The notes under the pieces were generated by a model. It was not told where the DNA came from, did not search any database, and worked only from the letters and a program-made list of their open reading frames with translations. A stretch of 40,347 nucleotides of DNA from Herbinix sp. (GTDB lineage Bacteria; Bacillota; Clostridia; Lachnospirales; Lachnospiraceae), in NCBI GenBank assembly GCA_029240245.1, contig JARBTJ010000029.1, forward strand, positions 1 through 40,347. The letters run 5' to 3'. A program made the position numbers and the translations under genes. Positions 25,656 through 34,436 of this stretch are shown here, piece after piece. Positions within the stretch are counted from its first letter, which is position 1. Each line of letters begins with the position of its first letter.

Positions 25656-26432
25656 CTACTTTTCATATATGATGTTACCTTCACAGCTTACATCACCATG
25701 AATTTCCTTACAATGAATATCTCCTTTACACTCCACCGGACTTTTTATGATTCCACAGGATAAATCACCACCACATTCAACATTGCCATTAATATCACCG
25801 CAGTTAATGCTGCTACCGGATTCTACGTTACCACCGATATTACCGCAGTTCACACGATCACCGCTTTCCACATATCCGCCGATATTGCCGCAGTTCACAC
25901 TTCCTTCTGCTTCCACGTAGCCACCGATATTACCGCAGTTCACACGATCACCGCATTCTACATAGCTACCGATATTTCCACAATTGACACTTCCTTCACA
26001 CTCTGTATAGCCGTTTATGTTTCCTTTGATATTAGCATTTCCTCTGATTTCTACATTTAAATTAATGTTTGAATTACTTTCGCTAATGGCATCCGGAATC
26101 TTTAATTCAATACTTTTATCTTTTTCCCACTCGTCTGCTGCAAGCATGCGATTGCCTTTAAACTGTATTATTCTTAAGATATCATCCTCCGGCAGTTCGC
26201 CATTGATAATATTTAATTCTTTACCCTCGCTGAAAAACAAATAATCAATGGTTACGCCAAAGAATCTTGCTATCCTGGGTAGCTGCATGATGTCCGGAAG
26301 AGACGTACCGGTCTCCCATTTGGATACGGCCTGTACGCTGATCTCAAGCGCGGCTGCAAGTACATCCTGGGTTACATTTCTTTCTTTTCTTAGTCTTTGG
26401 ACGTTATTTCTTATATTTTCATTTAAATCCAT
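25656..26432 (-). CDS. XRE-type regulator fused to a cysteine-rich 15-residue repeat domain
   Basis: A 258-residue protein. Residues 5-66 are an XRE helix-turn-helix (VTQDVLAAALEISVQAVSKWETG, shown in part; SLPDIMQLPRIARFFGVTIDYLF). A linker of about 60 residues leads to eight and a half repeats of 15 residues (130-258), such as CGDRVNCGNIGGYVE. Each repeat carries a V-x-C-G-x-I-G pattern, with 12 cysteines in all. The periodic hydrophobic and Gly pattern predicts a right-handed beta-helix like bactofilins or polymer-forming domains. Cys spacing could suit metal or redox sensing, but this is inference. GGAG lies 7 nt before the ATG, and a good promoter is upstream. It seems to be monocistronic. 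Target genes are unknown. Confidence 0.85.
   Translation of the reverse strand: MDLNENIRNNVQRLRKERNVTQDVLAAALEISVQAVSKWETGTSLPDIMQLPRIARFFGVTIDYLFFSEGKELNIINGELPEDDILRIIQFKGNRMLAADEWEKDKSIELKIPDAISESNSNINLNVEIRGNANIKGNINGYTECEGSVNCGNIGSYVECGDRVNCGNIGGYVEAEGSVNCGNIGGYVESGDRVNCGNIGGNVESGSSINCGDINGNVECGGDLSCGIIKSPVECKGDIHCKEIHGDVSCEGNIIYEK
25659..26045 (-). repeat. In-frame 45-bp repeat encoding the beta-helix-like tail
   Basis: Units of 45 bp encode the 15-residue repeats. The most alike units are two apart: the phrase CCGCAGTTCACACGATCACC occurs at about 25841 and again about 90 bp later, pointing to duplication of a 90-bp block. The outer units are more diverged. Multiples of three keep the frame. 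Confidence 0.92.
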
Positions 26433-26522
26433 GACTTCTCCAATCCCCGTGGTTCTTTTTCTATGTGAACCTGACGGACTCTTTTTTTAATTTTATTTGT
26501 TATTACCGAAGCTTCTAATCAC

Positions 26523-26551
26523 ATTATAAAAGCGCCTGGCAAATATTACAA
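26523..26551 (-). promoter_or_regulatory. Sigma-A promoter of the XRE gene
   Basis: On the minus strand, -35 TTGTAA (complement of 26546-26551) and a perfect -10 TATAAT (complement of 26523-26528) are 17 bp apart, about 90 nt before the XRE start codon. Confidence 0.78.
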
Positions 26552-26570
26552 TAACGTGTTAGTTAAACTA

Positions 26571-26587
26571 TTCAACCGGCAGTTGAA
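26571..26587. promoter_or_regulatory. Palindrome upstream of the XRE promoter
   Basis: TTCAAC (26571-26576) and GTTGAA (26582-26587) flank CGGCA. It lies 20 bp upstream of the -35 box and could be the XRE protein's own site. This is inference from position. Confidence 0.4.
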
Positions 26588-26929
26588 TTTCATTCCGTAA
26601 CGATTGTCCCTATCTATTTAAATGTTGTTTTAAATGATGTTTTGTATACTATCCTCTAATCTGCGGATACTAACTGTAAACATGCAATTACGGAATTTTA
26701 GTTTTTGCTATTGTACGCATAACATATTCTATTCCTTCGCTCCACCACTTCCTTCGGGATTACCGAACCGGAAAATTGTGTATCATTTAGAATGCGAACT
26801 TCGCAATTGAATAACCGACGAATGACTAGAGGAAAAATGAACCAATCCACAGTATCTCCAAAAGTATAGCATACAGTCCTTGGAGAGGGACTATAAATAC
26901 TACTACTATATAATACGAGGAAAAATATT

Positions 26930-27097
26930 ATGTATTTGGCAGATGACGATAAAAGAACACCTTCAAGGAAAACCACTAAAGATGATGATAATTATACAAA
27001 TGTAGAGCATGGTCATGAACCAGAAATCACCCAACCGACACCCTCCACCACACCGAATGAGTTTCCTACAGAAATGCCCGCAAGAGAAATAAGATAG
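26930..27097 (+). CDS. Small hydrophilic Thr/Pro-rich protein, unknown
   Basis: A 55-residue frame starting MYLADDDKRTPSRK and ending EMPAREIR. It is very hydrophilic, with a charged N-terminal half (DDDK, KDDDN) and a Thr/Pro-rich second half (EITQPTPSTTPNEFP). A GAGG site (26917-26920) lies 9 nt before the ATG and TATAAT occurs just upstream at 26909-26914, though no matching -35 box is seen. The terminator at 27137-27174 could serve it. It is not related to any family recognised here. It lies in otherwise empty space between converging genes. It may be a real small protein or a chance frame. Confidence 0.45.
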   Translation: MYLADDDKRTPSRKTTKDDDNYTNVEHGHEPEITQPTPSTTPNEFPTEMPAREIR

Positions 27098-27136
27098 CGT
27101 AGGTAATATTTTAACAACTCACAGAATCATAAAAAT

Positions 27137-27174
27137 AAAGCTGTAGTTTTTGTTTGCACAGAAGCTACAGCTTT
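27137..27174 (-). terminator. Rho-independent terminator of glyA
   Basis: AAAGCTGTAG (27137-27146) pairs with CTACAGCTTT (27165-27174), a perfect 10-bp stem with an 18-nt loop. On the minus strand ATTTTTATG follows. It is 65 nt past the glyA stop. Confidence 0.85.
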
Positions 27175-27238
27175 CAAACGTCTATTAATAAATTAAGGTT
27201 TCATCATTTATTCTGGATATGTGATTACTTAAACTTGT

Positions 27239-28477
27239 TTAATATAACGGATATTTATCAGTTAAGGTCTTCACCAGCTGCATTGCAGTCTCCTTGTTGG
27301 CATTCACATCCTTAACCAACAGATAGATTGCCTCTGCAATAACATCCATATCCTCCGTATTCATGCCCCTCGTGGTAACGGCTGCCGTACCAAGACGGAT
27401 ACCGCTGGTGACAAATGGTGAAGCAGGATCATTGGGAACCGCATTTTTGTTACAGGTAATGTTTGCCGCATCTAAAAGCTTTTCCGTATCTTTACCGGTA
27501 ACACCCATATTCTGAAGGTCAACTAACATCAGATGGTTGTCTGTGCCTCCGGATACCAGGTGAAAGCCCCGTTTCATAAGTCCGGTCGCAAGCGCCTGTG
27601 CATTTTCGATAATCTTTCTTGCATAATCCTTAAAGCCGGGATCAAGTGCTTCTTTAAAGCATACCGCTTTTGCAGCGATGACGTGCATTAAAGGTCCACC
27701 CTGGATTCCCGGGAAAATTGCTTTATTTAGCTTATATTCCTCAGCAAACTCTGCACTGGATAAAATCATTCCGCCACGCGGTCCTCTTAGGGTCTTATGG
27801 GTTGTTGTCGTAGTAACATGTGCATATGGAATCGGACTTTCATGATAGCCTGCTGCTATCAGACCTGCAATATGAGCCATATCCACCATCAAAAATGCTC
27901 CTACTTCATCGGCAATTTCTCTGAATATCTTAAAATCAATTTTTCTGGCATAAGCACTGGCGCCGGCAATGATTAACTTCGGCTTGCTCTCTTTTGCTAT
28001 GCTTCTTACATTATCATAATCTATATATCCCTGGTCATTTACACCATAAGGAACAATCTTAAAATAGCTTCCGCTCATATTCACCGGGCTCCCATGTGTC
28101 AAATGACCGCCATGTGCCAGATTCATGCCAAGTACGGTATCACCGGGTTTTAATAAAGCAAAAAATACTGCCATGTTTGCCTGTGCTCCGGAGTGAGGCT
28201 GTACATTCGCATAGGTACATCCGAATAATTCCTTTGCTCTTTCGATCGCAAGGTTTTCTGCCATATCTACGAATTCGCAGCCACCGTAATATCTCTTTCC
28301 TGGATACCCTTCTGCATACTTATTGGTGAGTGGACTGCCCATAGCTGCCATAACCGCTTTGCTGACAAAATTTTCGGAGGCGATCAACTCAATATGATCC
28401 TTCTGTCTTCCGATTTCCAGTGACATAGCTTCTGCCAATTCAGGGTCAAATGCTTTTACATCTTCAAATGAATACAT
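27239..28477 (-). CDS. glyA: Serine hydroxymethyltransferase
   Basis: A 412-residue cytoplasmic PLP enzyme that interconverts serine + tetrahydrofolate and glycine + methylene-tetrahydrofolate, the main source of one-carbon units. Landmarks are [19 protein letters not shown], the active-site lysine (about Lys228) in [15 protein letters not shown], and the [10 protein letters not shown] segment with the PLP-binding Asp. The start at 28477 ([13 protein letters not shown]) is preferred because AAGGA lies 8 nt upstream; a longer frame from 28528 lacks a site and would add 17 residues absent from most GlyA proteins. It is transcribed alone and has its own terminator. No glycine riboswitch is recognised upstream. 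Confidence 0.96.
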   Translation of the reverse strand: MYSFEDVKAFDPELAEAMSLEIGRQKDHIELIASENFVSKAVMAAMGSPLTNKYAEGYPGKRYYGGCEFVDMAENLAIERAKELFGCTYANVQPHSGAQANMAVFFALLKPGDTVLGMNLAHGGHLTHGSPVNMSGSYFKIVPYGVNDQGYIDYDNVRSIAKESKPKLIIAGASAYARKIDFKIFREIADEVGAFLMVDMAHIAGLIAAGYHESPIPYAHVTTTTTHKTLRGPRGGMILSSAEFAEEYKLNKAIFPGIQGGPLMHVIAAKAVCFKEALDPGFKDYARKIIENAQALATGLMKRGFHLVSGGTDNHLMLVDLQNMGVTGKDTEKLLDAANITCNKNAVPNDPASPFVTSGIRLGTAAVTTRGMNTEDMDVIAEAIYLLVKDVNANKETAMQLVKTLTDKYPLY

Positions 28478-28907
28478 GCTAACATTCCTTTCCGGTACTT
28501 GATTTTCTTCGGTACCTAGCTTGTCCATATTTATCTACAAGCTGTTTGTTTGTGAGTTATATAATAAAGCTAACCATATTATACTTTAGAATCTTCCTGC
28601 CATATTCAAGCTTAACCATAAAAGTATTAATTTTCACAAGCAAGCACAGAACCATCTCTGTCATAATAATAATCTGCGTTAACTATCTTTTCATACTTTG
28701 ACTCCGTGATGACTTACGCTTGTACTTAGCTTGTGTTCTTCTATGTATATTCTGTATATTCTGTATATTCTGTATATTGTGCATATTATATCATACTAAA
28801 TTTTTGAAGGGAAGATGATTTATGCTATTCTACAGGTTTTATTTATTAACAAATTTAATATTTATAATAATTATTAATTATTTATACAACTAATCGACGT
28901 AATATTG
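28478..28907. other. Intergenic region upstream of glyA
   Basis: A 430-nt AT-rich spacer between glyA and the PfkB gene. It contains a short 9-bp tandem tract (28751-28786) and a minus-strand 24-codon open stretch that looks like the end of a protein (complement of 28627-28698, YYYDRDGSVLACEN then stop). No intact gene is supported. Confidence 0.55.
28751..28786. repeat. Short 9-bp tandem tract, 3-4 units
   Basis: Three perfect copies of TCTGTATAT (28751-28777) and one diverged copy TGTGCATAT follow each other. Non-coding. Confidence 0.85.
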
Positions 28908-29858
28908 TCAAAATCCCATTTGCTGTTTTATCCTATCAATCATTTTCCTATCCGGAAAGGCACTCGAAAAAGCGGAGGCACTCCCCGATGCGACAGCAAG
29001 TTTAAGAGCATATTGATAATCCTGTGGAGTAAAATGTGATTTACTTTCCGAAAAAGGTTTGATTAGTCCCGCCAGGAAACCTGCCACCATGGAATCACCA
29101 GCTCCCACCGAATTAACCACCTCACCCTTCGGTGCAGCCTGCCTAACAATATTCCCATATTCATCAAGCAACAAAGCACCATCACCTGCCATAGATACAA
29201 GTACATTAACTGCCCCCTCTCTTTGAAGGCGTATGGCACAATCAATAATATCCTCCTGGGTGGTAAGTACCTTATGAAACAGCATTCCTAGCTCGAGATG
29301 ATTGGGTTTTATTAAGAAAGGCCGTTCACTTAAGGTGTTCCATAAAAAATCGCCCTCTGAGTCAACCACTACCTTCACCTTTTTTGTCTTTACCATCTTA
29401 CAGATGTTCCAATAAATATTACTTAAATCCTTAATACTTTGCGGTACACTGCCGGACAATACCAGATAATCTCCATCTTTGATACAATTCAATTTTTGAT
29501 ATAACTCCTCTAAATCCTTTTGTTCGATTACCGGTCCAATTCCGTTAACTTCTGTTTCCGTGGGACCGATTGATTTGAGCTTCACATTAATACGAGACAT
29601 ACCCTGCTTTAAAAGTATAAAATCAGAAGGTATCTCCAACTCATTAAGACGGTGAAGGATTTCTCTTCCGGTAAAACCTGCAGCAAAACCCAGAGCAGTA
29701 TTATCAACCTCGAGTTGTTTTAACACGGTAGAAACATTAATTCCTTTTCCGCCGGCATAAAGCTCTTCTGACTCTGCCCTATGTACATTACCAAGATGAA
29801 ACTCCTTTATCCACACCGCATAATCTAAGGATGGATTAAATGTTACCGTATAAATCAT
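28908..29858 (-). CDS. PfkB-family hexose-phosphate kinase (1-phosphofructokinase-like)
   Basis: A 316-residue cytoplasmic kinase. The first PfkB signature appears as AGGKGINVSTVL (about 35-46) and the second as VVNSVGAGDSMVAGF, with catalytic Asp255. The opening MIYTVTFNPSLDYAV is typical of the FruK/LacC branch (1-phosphofructokinase, tagatose-6-phosphate kinase), not of ribokinase. The start at 29858 follows GGAGG by 5 nt; the longer frame from 29942 lacks a site. It is the last gene after deoD, deoC and cdd on the same strand, 122 nt beyond cdd. No fructose PTS or LacD is next to it, so its substrate is open. A role beside nucleoside breakdown is possible but unproven. Confidence 0.88.
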   Translation of the reverse strand: MIYTVTFNPSLDYAVWIKEFHLGNVHRAESEELYAGGKGINVSTVLKQLEVDNTALGFAAGFTGREILHRLNELEIPSDFILLKQGMSRINVKLKSIGPTETEVNGIGPVIEQKDLEELYQKLNCIKDGDYLVLSGSVPQSIKDLSNIYWNICKMVKTKKVKVVVDSEGDFLWNTLSERPFLIKPNHLELGMLFHKVLTTQEDIIDCAIRLQREGAVNVLVSMAGDGALLLDEYGNIVRQAAPKGEVVNSVGAGDSMVAGFLAGLIKPFSESKSHFTPQDYQYALKLAVASGSASAFSSAFPDRKMIDRIKQQMGF

Positions 29859-29980
29859 AGATACCTCCGAACGTTTTGGGAATATACCATCAAAATGCAG
29901 ATGAATGAAAAGAGTTTCACGATAATTAATAGATTTTTTCATCCTATCATATTTTATGAGTTAAAACTGCTTTTGTCACT

Positions 29981-30472
29981 TTATAGATTCCCAGGCCCGA
30001 AGCTCATGGGAAACAGCTCCTCCAAGAAGTAGAGTTGATATTCCTCCTCTGATTTTGCTATGATAACCAGAAAATGCTCCGGGTCAACGAATTCCCGGAT
30101 TACTTGGCGGCATACTCCACAGGGCGGGCAAAAATCACTCAATACCCCATCCCTGCCACCGACGATAGCGATGGCAGCGAAATCCTTCTCCCCTTCACTG
30201 ACCGCTTTAAAAATCGCGGTACGTTCCGCACAGTTCGTCGGACTTAAGGACGCACTCTCTATATTACAGCCGGTGTAGATTTTTTGCTTCGTCGTAAGAA
30301 GTGCTGCGCCAACTTTAAAGTTTGAATAAGGAGTATACGCATATTTCATCGCTTCAATCGCTTCCCGTATCAGATTTTTAACCACGGAGCGACTGACAAC
30401 TTCTTTCCTTGCAAGCAATTCCCCTTTTTCCTGGGGTATAAGACTGTTATTAGCTTCATGTTCCATCCTCAC
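29981..30472 (-). CDS. cdd: Cytidine deaminase
   Basis: A 163-residue zinc enzyme that deaminates cytidine and deoxycytidine to uridine and deoxyuridine. Zinc and catalytic residues are Cys81 and Glu83 (TNCAERTA) and Cys118/Cys121 (PPCGVCRQ). The substrate motif YTPYSNFKVGAAL is present at about 46-58. The protein has about 25 extra N-terminal residues beyond the usual 130-136. Start: a GTG at 30472 stands 5 nt after AGGAGG; an ATG at 30466 is the alternative. It lies 102 nt after deoC in the nucleoside-salvage cluster. Confidence 0.95.
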   Translation of the reverse strand: MRMEHEANNSLIPQEKGELLARKEVVSRSVVKNLIREAIEAMKYAYTPYSNFKVGAALLTTKQKIYTGCNIESASLSPTNCAERTAIFKAVSEGEKDFAAIAIVGGRDGVLSDFCPPCGVCRQVIREFVDPEHFLVIIAKSEEEYQLYFLEELFPMSFGPGNL

Positions 30473-30574
30473 AATAACCTCCTAATGTCACCCTAATTCA
30501 TCCATATGATTGCAGAGTATCATATTCCATGAGATGCAATTGTATTCCTATTCATTATTAGAATGAATAACTGA

Positions 30575-31240
30575 TTAATAACCGGAGCCCTCTTGATTCT
30601 TTGCAAGCTTCACGATCCGGCTGGTTCCAAGCCTGGAAGCGCCAAGTTCAATGAACTTTTGTGCATCGTCAAAGGAGGATATACCGCCGGCTGCTTTTAT
30701 TCTAACCTCCGGACTCACATATTTTGCAAAAAGAGCTACATCCTCAAAGGTGGCACCATTTTTTGAGAAACCGGTCGAGGTTTTGATGAAATCAGCTCCG
30801 GAACTGGTTACAATATCACACATCTTGATTTTTTCATCCTCGGTGAGTAAACAGGTTTCAATAATCACCTTTAAAATGTGTTCACCGCAGGCTGCTTTAA
30901 TTTGCTTTATCTCATCCAATATAGTTTCATATTTTTTATCCTTTAAATGACCGATATTAATTACCATGTCGATCTCATCCGCACCTTTGCTGATTGCGTC
31001 CTTCGTTTCATAGACTTTAACCTCAGTCGTGTTGTATCCGTTGGGAAACCCGATGACCGTGCAGACTGCCATGTTACCGTTTACATATTCCTTTGCCTGT
31101 TTTACGTAGGAGGGCGGTATGCAAACCGAGGCCACACCGTAAAGCATCGCATCGTCACATATCTGTTTGATTTCCTCCCAGGTGGCAGTTTGCAGCAATA
31201 ATGTATGATCTACTTTTTCAAAGATTAATTTCTTTTCCAT
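30575..31240 (-). CDS. deoC: Deoxyribose-phosphate aldolase
   Basis: A 221-residue class I aldolase that splits 2-deoxyribose-5-phosphate into glyceraldehyde-3-phosphate and acetaldehyde, so nucleoside sugars can feed glycolysis. The Schiff-base lysine is Lys153 in DFIKTSTGF; the second active lysine is Lys182 in IKAAGG. The acid residue lies in EIDMVINIG, and [10 protein letters not shown] is a further family motif. Length is normal. An AAAGG site lies before the ATG. It starts 37 nt after deoD, the phosphorylase that provides the sugar phosphate, and precedes cdd. A phosphopentomutase (deoB) needed between them is not in the window. Confidence 0.97.
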   Translation of the reverse strand: MEKKLIFEKVDHTLLLQTATWEEIKQICDDAMLYGVASVCIPPSYVKQAKEYVNGNMAVCTVIGFPNGYNTTEVKVYETKDAISKGADEIDMVINIGHLKDKKYETILDEIKQIKAACGEHILKVIIETCLLTEDEKIKMCDIVTSSGADFIKTSTGFSKNGATFEDVALFAKYVSPEVRIKAAGGISSFDDAQKFIELGASRLGTSRIVKLAKNQEGSGY

Positions 31241-31277
31241 AGTTATTTGCCTTTCTAAGGTATATCCTTCAAGTTAT

Positions 31278-31988
31278 TTATGCTATCTCAAGTGCAATTT
31301 CCATCATATCGCGGAACGTTGACTGCCGATCTTCTGCAGACAAGGACTCCCCGGTAAATACATGATCCGAAATGGTCAGGATACACAAGGCCTTCTTTCC
31401 GGCTCTTGCTGCATTCATATAAAGTGCAGCTGCTTCCATCTCTACGGCCAGGATATTCATTTTCTTCCATAGGGAATTAGCTTCCTTATTATCATCATAA
31501 AAAGTATCGGAGGAAAGGATATTACCCACCACCGTCTTAATCTTCATCTTATCTGCCGCTTCCACAGCTTTTCGGAGCAATCCAAAATCGGCTATCGGAG
31601 CATAGGTTCCGGGCAGCTTGTACTGTGCTGCAAAATTTGAATTTGTGGAGGCTCCCATTCCGATTACGATGTCTCTTAATTTAATTTCATCAGCAATACC
31701 ACCGGCAGAGCCTATGCGGATGATCTGCTCTACTCCGTAAAAATGATACAGTTCATAAGAATAAATACCGATCGATGGCATTCCCATGCCTCCGCCCATG
31801 ACAGAAACCCGTTTTCCCTGATAAGTTCCGGTAAACCCTAACATATTTCTAACATGATTGAAGCACACAACATCCTCCAGATAGGTCTCAGCAATAAATT
31901 TTGCTCTCAGCGGATCACCGGGCATCAGTACTGTTTTCGCGATTTCCCCCTCGTTCGCGGCATTATGGGGTGTGGGTATATTAGTCAT
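31278..31988 (-). CDS. deoD: Purine-nucleoside phosphorylase, DeoD type
   Basis: A 236-residue hexameric-type phosphorylase that cleaves purine (deoxy)nucleosides with phosphate to base and (deoxy)ribose-1-phosphate. Motifs are [39 protein letters not shown] with the phosphate-binding Arg, [13 protein letters not shown] and the catalytic Asp in [11 protein letters not shown]. Length and ends match DeoD. An AGGAGG site lies 8 nt before the ATG and a good promoter is upstream. It is first in the deoD-deoC-cdd-pfkB cluster and divergent from the MATE gene. Confidence 0.97.
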   Translation of the reverse strand: MTNIPTPHNAANEGEIAKTVLMPGDPLRAKFIAETYLEDVVCFNHVRNMLGFTGTYQGKRVSVMGGGMGMPSIGIYSYELYHFYGVEQIIRIGSAGGIADEIKLRDIVIGMGASTNSNFAAQYKLPGTYAPIADFGLLRKAVEAADKMKIKTVVGNILSSDTFYDDNKEANSLWKKMNILAVEMEAAALYMNAARAGKKALCILTISDHVFTGESLSAEDRQSTFRDMMEIALEIA

Positions 31989-32046
31989 ATAGAATTCCTC
32001 CTATTCATGGTATTTCACTCATATTTTGGCAAAATATTTTATCGAT

Positions 32047-32075
32047 AGTTTAACACATTTTAAGTAAAAAGGCAA
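32047..32075 (-). promoter_or_regulatory. Sigma-A promoter of the deoD operon
   Basis: On the minus strand, -35 TTGCCT (complement of 32070-32075) and -10 TAAACT (complement of 32047-32052) are 17 bp apart, about 60 nt before deoD. Confidence 0.65.
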
Positions 32076-32174
32076 TCTGCGATTCCCTGTATAACCATAC
32101 TTAGGATGCATAGAACGAAGGAAATCTATACGAAAAAAAACAGAAATAGCATAAAGCTTGTGTAATATACTACA

Positions 32175-32202
32175 TTGATTTCCATTTCAAAAGTGCTATA
32201 AT
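32175..32202 (+). promoter_or_regulatory. Sigma-A promoter of the MATE gene
   Basis: -35 TTGATT (32175-32180) and perfect -10 TATAAT (32197-32202) are 16 bp apart, about 70 nt before the MATE start codon. Confidence 0.75.
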
Positions 32203-32272
32203 CACAATATTGGATTTGTCGAAATTAATACTTTTACTATATTTATTTACTTGAATTGGAGATGCATGAAAC

Positions 32273-33667
32273 ATGGTTAATTTGTTGTCCGTAAAGAGTA
32301 TGATAAAACCGGATCAATTGATCGGAGAATTGCCCGCCTCAAAGGATACCTATCAAAATTTCTTTAAAATCGCTTGGCCATCTGCGCTGGAAACCTTATT
32401 AGTGGGACTGGTAAGCTCCGTGGACACTTATATGGTCAGTGGAATGGGTACCTATGCTATCAATGCTGTAGGTATCACAAACCAGCCAAAATTTATCCTT
32501 CTCGCCATGATATTTTCCTTAAACGTCGGAATTACGGCAGTGGTTGCACGCAGGAAGGGTCAAGCCGATCAGGAGGGTGCAAACCATACGCTTCGGGTTG
32601 GTATCATACTCAGCGCATTTCTATCCATATTTACTGCTGCGATTGGCTTCATTTATGCAAAGCCTATTTTAGCAATCGCCGGTGCAGAAGAAACTTATAT
32701 GGCGGATGCGGTTATCTATATGCGGTATCTGATGTTCGCTATTCCTTTTCAGGCACTAAATCTTACTATCAACGCTGCTCAAAGGGGTTGTGGCAAAACA
32801 AAGATTTCCATGTGGACGAACATCATCAGCAATCTGGTAAATATCACCTTTGATTATCTGCTCATTAACGGTATCGGCGTATTTCCCGAATGGGGAATCA
32901 AAGGTGCTGCGGTAGCAACCATACTTGGCGCTATGGCCGCCTTTCTTATTTCCTTAAGAACCTTACTAAAAAAGAATGGATATCTATCCCTTAGAAATAA
33001 AACCCGTTGGAGTGTTAATCATACGGTTTTCGACCCCATATTTAAAGTAAGCGGAAGCGCCTTTGTCGAACAGGTATTCATGAGGATCGGTTTCCTGGCA
33101 TATGCTTCCATTGTGGCTAGACTCGGTTCGGAATCTTATGCAGCACATTTAATATGTATGAACATCCTGAACCTTTCCTTTTCGTTTGGAGATGGCCTAT
33201 CCATAGCTGCCTCCGCTCTGGTAGGTCAGAATATGGGTGCAAAAAGACCGGATTTGTCCATAATTTATGGAAAAACCGGTCAGCGACTTGCTTTTATGGT
33301 ATCTACCTTAGTGTTTTTATTATTTATTCTCGGAAGGACCTTTTTGGTGTCAATTTTTAATGACGATCCTGTTATCATAGCCTTGGGAGCGAATGTTATG
33401 ATTCTTGCTGCCTTAGGAACCCATGCACAGACCTCGCAGGTAGTATTATCCGGCTGCCTAAGAGGTGCCGGTGATACAAACTTTGTTGCCATCACTTCTC
33501 TGATTAGTGTTGCAATGATTCGTCCGCTATTAACCTGGTTCCTATGTTATCCCATCGGATTTGGTTTGTATGGTGCCTGGGTTGCTCTTATCGTAGATCA
33601 GATCTTTCGTCTTACCTTCAGTATGAAGCGTTTTTCCAGCGGTAAATGGGCTAAAATCACCTTATAA
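32273..33667 (+). CDS. MATE-family efflux transporter
   Basis: A 464-residue integral membrane protein with about 12 hydrophobic segments. MATE motifs are ALETLLVGLVSSVDTYMVSG near residues 40-60, GITAVVARRKG, then in the second half GDGLSIAASALVGQNMGAK and LRGAGDTNF. The family exports cationic drugs or metabolites by Na+ or H+ antiport. A GGAG site is about 11 nt before the ATG; the spacing is loose but no better start exists. The gene has its own promoter and is divergent from deoD, so no functional link with nucleosides is implied. No clear terminator follows. Confidence 0.92.
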   Translation: MVNLLSVKSMIKPDQLIGELPASKDTYQNFFKIAWPSALETLLVGLVSSVDTYMVSGMGTYAINAVGITNQPKFILLAMIFSLNVGITAVVARRKGQADQEGANHTLRVGIILSAFLSIFTAAIGFIYAKPILAIAGAEETYMADAVIYMRYLMFAIPFQALNLTINAAQRGCGKTKISMWTNIISNLVNITFDYLLINGIGVFPEWGIKGAAVATILGAMAAFLISLRTLLKKNGYLSLRNKTRWSVNHTVFDPIFKVSGSAFVEQVFMRIGFLAYASIVARLGSESYAAHLICMNILNLSFSFGDGLSIAASALVGQNMGAKRPDLSIIYGKTGQRLAFMVSTLVFLLFILGRTFLVSIFNDDPVIIALGANVMILAALGTHAQTSQVVLSGCLRGAGDTNFVAITSLISVAMIRPLLTWFLCYPIGFGLYGAWVALIVDQIFRLTFSMKRFSSGKWAKITL

Positions 33668-33773
33668 ACAGATCACAAGCCGTAACTTGCCGCAAGCCTT
33701 AATCACCTGAAACGAAGCTTCACAGAGCCACATTCGGGTTGCTGTATTTTATCGTTAGGAACTCCGATTATTC

Positions 33774-34172
33774 CTATTGAGTATTATCCGTTACTACACC
33801 CGTATTCCGGTTCACAGTATACCACCCATAAGTATAGGTGTGTCCAATCCCGGTTTCAGGCTCGTCCAAAACGAATTCATAAAGATGGAACAGATAGTTA
33901 TCCTCCTGCTCCATTCCTTCATAAATAAGATAATATTCAGCGTCCGGAAGCTTATAATAATATCCGTCGGTATTTTCCCAATCAATTTTTTCAAAATTAT
34001 CCGCATAAAGCTCTTTCACGACATCCAATGCCTCCATCGCAGAAATTTGCTTTATTTGACTGTTGTTTTCCATTTTATCCTGATGCAGTTTTAAAGAATC
34101 GCCTGTAAAATCATACGCTGCCAGACCAAATAAATTGATCAGCACGTACAGGTATAGCTTTAAACGGCTCAT
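33774..34172 (-). CDS. Small exported or membrane-anchored protein, unknown
   Basis: A 132-residue protein with one hydrophobic N-terminal segment (LKLYLYVLINLFGLAAY) that could be a signal or anchor. The rest is acidic and Tyr-rich (DGYYYKLPDAEYYLIYEG), with a C-terminal THE-like block GHTYTYGWYTVNRNTGVV. Such a YTYGWYTVNRNTGV end resembles PepSY-like or related extracellular domains of Clostridia, but the match is only by eye. A GGGGA site precedes the ATG. It is isolated between the MATE gene and the DUF4349 gene. Function is unknown. Confidence 0.65.
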   Translation of the reverse strand: MSRLKLYLYVLINLFGLAAYDFTGDSLKLHQDKMENNSQIKQISAMEALDVVKELYADNFEKIDWENTDGYYYKLPDAEYYLIYEGMEQEDNYLFHLYEFVLDEPETGIGHTYTYGWYTVNRNTGVVTDNTQ

Positions 34173-34357
34173 AGCAATGGTCCCCTTTATGATCTTATAC
34201 TCGAAGTCCTCAGAATCCGGCTATTTCAATCATAACACTATTTTACATATTGTTCCATTTGTATCGGTCACGAATACTCGACGGTCTTTTACAAAAGGAG
34301 CCAATTCCTGTAAAGCGAAGACATAAAATGAATTATTTCCAATGTATTATACAAGAA

Positions 34358-34411
34358 CGGTTGCTGACAAGAATGCAGGTATTGGTTTACCTTTCATTCT
34401 GTCAGCAACCG
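34358..34411 (-). terminator. Long-stem hairpin after the DUF4349 gene
   Basis: CGGTTGCTGACA (34358-34369) pairs fully with TGTCAGCAACCG (34400-34411); GAATG/CATTC (34371-34375, 34395-34399) extends it past a single bulge, giving 17 bp. It is 26 nt past the stop. The minus-strand tail TTCTTGTATAAT is only moderately T-rich. Confidence 0.75.
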
Positions 34412-34436
34412 GATCGGTTCTGATTTACTATGCTAA

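Larger units (their letters stand above)
26433..26929. other. Intergenic region upstream of the XRE gene
   Basis: This 497-nt spacer has the XRE promoter and a palindrome near it. A plus-strand 26-codon frame beginning at an ATG about 26791 (MRTSQLNNRR) ends before the next small gene and looks non-functional. An opposite-strand 92-codon frame (complement of 26698-26976) has no ribosome site and overlaps the small gene. Confidence 0.55.

Noticed and set aside
26698..26976. 92-codon minus-strand frame
   Set aside because: No ribosome site, unlikely composition, and it overlaps a better plus-strand small gene.
28478..28907. Glycine riboswitch or other riboswitch before glyA
   Set aside because: No conserved aptamer core or paired stems typical of the glycine class are visible, and the sequence is too AT-rich and irregular.
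28908..29858. Ribokinase assignment for the PfkB gene in the nucleoside cluster
   Set aside because: The N-terminus TVTFNPSLDY and overall pattern are those of FruK/LacC kinases, not ribokinase.
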